29,280 nt of DNA, from NCBI GenBank assembly GCA_900128395.1, contig LT649391.1:1-29280 (forward strand). Direction: 5' to 3'. Position numbers and translations under genes: made by a program. This DNA is from Stramenopiles sp. TOSAG23-2 (Eukaryota > Sar). Below the pieces are notes generated by a model. That model saw only the letters and a list, made by a program, of their open reading frames with translations, was not told the origin of the DNA and searched no databases. Of the stretch, positions 27,501 through 29,280 are shown one piece after another (position 1 is the stretch's first letter; every line of letters begins with the position of its first letter).

Positions 27501-28774
27501 TTTTCAATCAAAGTTGAAATAGAACTTAATAAAATAGTGGCGACATTATCATTCAGGCGAACGTTTGATAAATTTAAATATTCAACCCTGCATTTTTTTC
27601 TATTTAACATGAACATTAAATAATATGCGGAGCGAAATCCAAATCTATTATCACTAATATCTATTTTGTTTATACTCCATTTATTGACACAGCGTTTTAT
27701 TATATCACCAAGGTAGACATCAATCAATCCACAATTTCTCATATTTATTTCCTTTACCCCATTAAATATGGCTCGGTTTTTTACAAGTGCTTCTACGTAA
27801 TCGCTGTCTAATGAAATTTCATTTGCAATAACTGCTTGGTCTAAGGAATGTTTATATTTTGCTTTACTTTCGTTATTATCTTTATTATTATTATTATTAT
27901 TGATGTTGCTGTAATAATTCTTCAGAAAAATATGCTTCGTCGTTGGTAAATTATTGAAAAGCATTGATTTAACGAAATGCACACGTTTATATTTTTCTAA
28001 ATTCTTCTTCAATAGTTTTATTTCTCGTTTTGTTTTTTTTCCCCGTTTATCTTTAACTTTATTATTTTGTGATAAATACTCAAAGTCCAGTTTAAAATCA
28101 CTATACAAGTTTAATAACTCATCTGTATCTACAGGTTCTACATATTCATTTTGTTCATTAATATCTTCAACGGTATCAATTACATCTTCCATAATACTGC
28201 CAACCAATGATATGTTATGTTGTTTTCGAATTTGTGTGTCATGTAGTTGACGAAAATCATTTGATACTTTCACGTTAAATTTTTCTAACTCTACAGCATT
28301 TTTTTTATTTATTAAATCATCTTCATATGGTGGGTCCCAATCTATTGGTAAGTGGTGTTTTACAGAATTAGCAGTTTCAATTGGATCTAATCTTAGCTTT
28401 ATTTTATTCATTCGACGATGCCGCCTTTTACGGTTTTTAGACAACTTTTTTGTACTGATAGGACTTATACTTTTTGGATGCTTTACAATTTTTTTATCAT
28501 TACTTTTATTGTATTTTTCAGCAATTTTTTTCCTCTTTAAATGTTGTTTTTTTAAACTACCGAAAAAATCAGAGTCATTAGCCATGTCATCCTCGTCACT
28601 ATCTGATAATAAAAACATATCTAACGAACCAACATCTTGACGCCCGACTGGTTTTATTTTTCCAATTAATTTAGCAAACATTTTACATTTGTATATATTA
28701 TTTTGAATGGATACTCTCTCGTTTCTATTTGGTGGTTGGTGGTATGTTGTAGGTTTTACCATATTGAAATACAT
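24593..28774 (-). CDS. Large leucine-rich-repeat protein with an embedded EF-hand
   Basis: This 1393-residue protein has no signal peptide or membrane segment and is probably cytoplasmic or cytoskeletal. Residues 50-130 are acidic and then strongly basic. A first group of ribonuclease-inhibitor-type LRRs lies at about 343-435 (INKIDISDNRFG, VEYLNLSNVRLND). An EF-hand region at about 495-545 has a perfect loop, DIDKNGTIQYKE (525-536). After an Asp run (561-567), a second LRR group lies at about 580-712 (LLYLNLSYNKLG, LHLNLSWNNFD, LKVLDLSWNSLG, LNVLNLEHNQI, LKTLRLDNNPI). The C-terminal 670 residues are not recognised but look folded and end in an acidic tail. LRR plus EF-hand combinations occur in flagellar and regulatory proteins of protists; that role is inference. 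In-frame ATGs at 28774, 28762 and 28681 are possible starts; I use the first. The stop is TAA. Confidence 0.85.
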   Translation of the reverse strand: MYFNMVKPTTYHQPPNRNERVSIQNNIYKCKMFAKLIGKIKPVGRQDVGSLDMFLLSDSDEDDMANDSDFFGSLKKQHLKRKKIAEKYNKSNDKKIVKHPKSISPISTKKLSKNRKRRHRRMNKIKLRLDPIETANSVKHHLPIDWDPPYEDDLINKKNAVELEKFNVKVSNDFRQLHDTQIRKQHNISLVGSIMEDVIDTVEDINEQNEYVEPVDTDELLNLYSDFKLDFEYLSQNNKVKDKRGKKTKREIKLLKKNLEKYKRVHFVKSMLFNNLPTTKHIFLKNYYSNINNNNNNKDNNESKAKYKHSLDQAVIANEISLDSDYVEALVKNRAIFNGVKEINMRNCGLIDVYLGDIIKRCVNKWSINKIDISDNRFGFRSAYYLMFMLNRKKCRVEYLNLSNVRLNDNVATILLSSISTLIEKDGYFQTISLDKYPRTIQKFLRTKYVKKKKKKVLTKEEKAQINLKHALSKLDQLALKHRGNIDLHDFRGQHVDASRLKKFLYKLGCKLTRDESVALTAHLDIDKNGTIQYKEFVSVFFSRWRILKKDGKIVDKFDMDQDDDDDNEKDKELVRYSGDSLLYLNLSYNKLGTSQKCCKMLGNLFSPNLRILHLNLSWNNFDAKAVPILSKCLSAGGNTSLKVLDLSWNSLGESAAILISALITNTTLNVLNLEHNQIPSRACKSISKSLKQNDTLKTLRLDNNPIHESDAMNMILQSFKPNTSFIRKLGLEGIVSKLKVEYSTYWCDIWKSTEPISYYNLDLRIKREVFIALDILEALKYSNETYFLNQGDGSAAALTARLENTTISISGRQLDKKTMVAYIEGKKKLPTHGYIEFQLQPCMFNGQVQTNQTKFKSQRSVYFEQCKAIFSKDKMPLANITFDTLKDEIQNPEHRVSVRYFKKIIKRPAPAHKKPTADELDFLSSTRSRRNRKIKKKPTEKKIEEEIIDPNKAMLSQSKLKLIASICKNYQISENQGHDILSLILNNAEVKRTRGIYEVNNCKCAALVSILLSLDNQNTTDDNNKSLIPSFIDKYSRDVDVELVLDEINKYHGIFPNNPTGQYVLSLENHFDRKALNMLISSFKDTNISFKERLFRNATVEGVDYTGKLNNESFFVNSLPQRGTMIFDLIAIPYHDNTYNEEVNDVPEKTIVDLGTMDKMLQAMNVNELNGFIKENDNTIHYHKMEKRVSKDKPLDLHEKNNLLDHNCTLNRDKLNAFRSTVEILEEICEHNHPMNEACFPSCKLHPFNRRYPGTYPSIKLNSIDNISGAMIDKFTELAIISITNLRAYLSTNAAWITSKVLETLFENFKLAHDKWLEKNGFHIYTQLLFATFSRTIDCWNVFPICKKWMNEIEYNAVVNFFGNHIVNEMMVMIEVEKEDDGVDIEERGEED

Positions 28775-29280
28775 ACTATAGTTCTACTGTATGTGTAATA
28801 CGAAAAATAATAAGCATATAATACCAGGCATAATAATAAGCAAAACATAACATACATACCAGCATACAAAAAAAAATAATAACAGTATTAATAATATTAT
28901 AGTTATAGTTATTATATTGTTGTTGTTCATTAGTCTATTATATCTATAGTAGAGGAGAGCTATTTAAATATCATAGTACATAATATATTTATTAGCATGA
29001 TGGTGAGCATGTGACAACAATAGACTTTTTGGTAAAAAAAAAAGCTGTTGTGTTAAGGCATTTAATACGATACCTGGTATTCTGTACTTGATAGTGCATT
29101 ATTTTGTATAAAATAAATAGGACGGTGATGTGAGCCCTCAAATATAAAAAATGTCTGCTGTAAAATTCTCTTGTTGCACTCTTCTATTAATACTAACCTA
29201 TAGGGGTTCAAAAACCTGGGTCACAGTATTCACCTGCTATAGTGGTATATACACTACATAGCATTGTAATGGTATTACTA
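28775..29280. other. Gene-free right flank
   Basis: No gene is seen. The first 200 bases, upstream of the LRR/EF-hand gene, are AT-rich promoter-like sequence without the long TA run seen at other genes. The rest is mixed, with TACCTGGTAT at 29071-29080 and a GGGGTTCAAAAACC stretch near 29203 that resembles a tRNA B box only superficially. Confidence 0.5.

Noticed and set aside
29200-29225. GGGGTTCAAAAACC as a tRNA T-arm or B box
   Set aside because: No matching A box, acceptor stem or anticodon arm could be found at the right distance.
1-29280. CRISPR arrays, integrases, transposases or inverted-repeat-bounded mobile elements
   Set aside because: No regularly spaced repeats and no such protein signatures were seen in any frame.

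Overview
The window looks like nuclear DNA of a single-celled eukaryote. Twelve well-supported protein genes are found, and each reads from ATG to stop without interruption, so the region carries no visible introns. The products are eukaryotic: an AP-1 gamma adaptin, a NIPA-type magnesium transporter, a TMEM42-like membrane protein, a B12D/NDUFA4-like mitochondrial protein, a SHAQKYF-class MYB, pirin, and EF-hand proteins. The DNA is very AT-rich, with long (TA)n and T tracts between genes and Asn, Asp and Ser runs inside proteins. The code appears standard: ten genes stop at TAA, one at TAG and one at TGA. The lineage cannot be fixed from sequence alone. A stramenopile-type or similar free-living protist fits the gene mix, but this is inference.

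Layout. Positions 1-691 are gene-poor and hold a 39-bp tandem duplication. Positions 692-8693 hold a secretory glycosyltransferase of the GT25 type (+), the B12D-like protein (-), AP-1 gamma (+) and the SHAQKYF MYB (-). Positions 8.7-11.0 kb form an anomalous, visibly less AT-rich island with no recognised gene. It holds several minus-strand reading frames in three phases, two of which are joined by a correctly phased TTTAAAC slippery heptamer. Positions 11.0-13.6 kb hold the NIPA-like (+) and TMEM42-like (-) membrane proteins, tail to tail. Positions 13.6-15.25 kb are intergenic with one coding-like fragment. Positions 15.25-20.07 kb hold a BIVM-like protein (-) and a large LicD/fukutin-type membrane-anchored transferase (-). 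Positions 21.1-24.5 kb hold a small coiled-coil protein (+), pirin (-) and an EF-hand/WW-like protein (+). Positions 24.6-28.8 kb hold a 1393-residue LRR/EF-hand protein (-), followed by empty sequence to the window end.

The genes do not form a pathway or operon. GT25, the LicD-type protein and AP-1 gamma all belong to the Golgi/secretory system, and the last two genes are both EF-hand proteins with stops only 61 bp apart. These are loose associations at best. The strongest candidates for something undescribed are the 9.3-10.7 kb island, the LicD-type protein with its cysteine cluster, the BIVM-like cysteine/histidine protein and the LRR-EF-LRR protein. I see no convincing novel multi-gene system.
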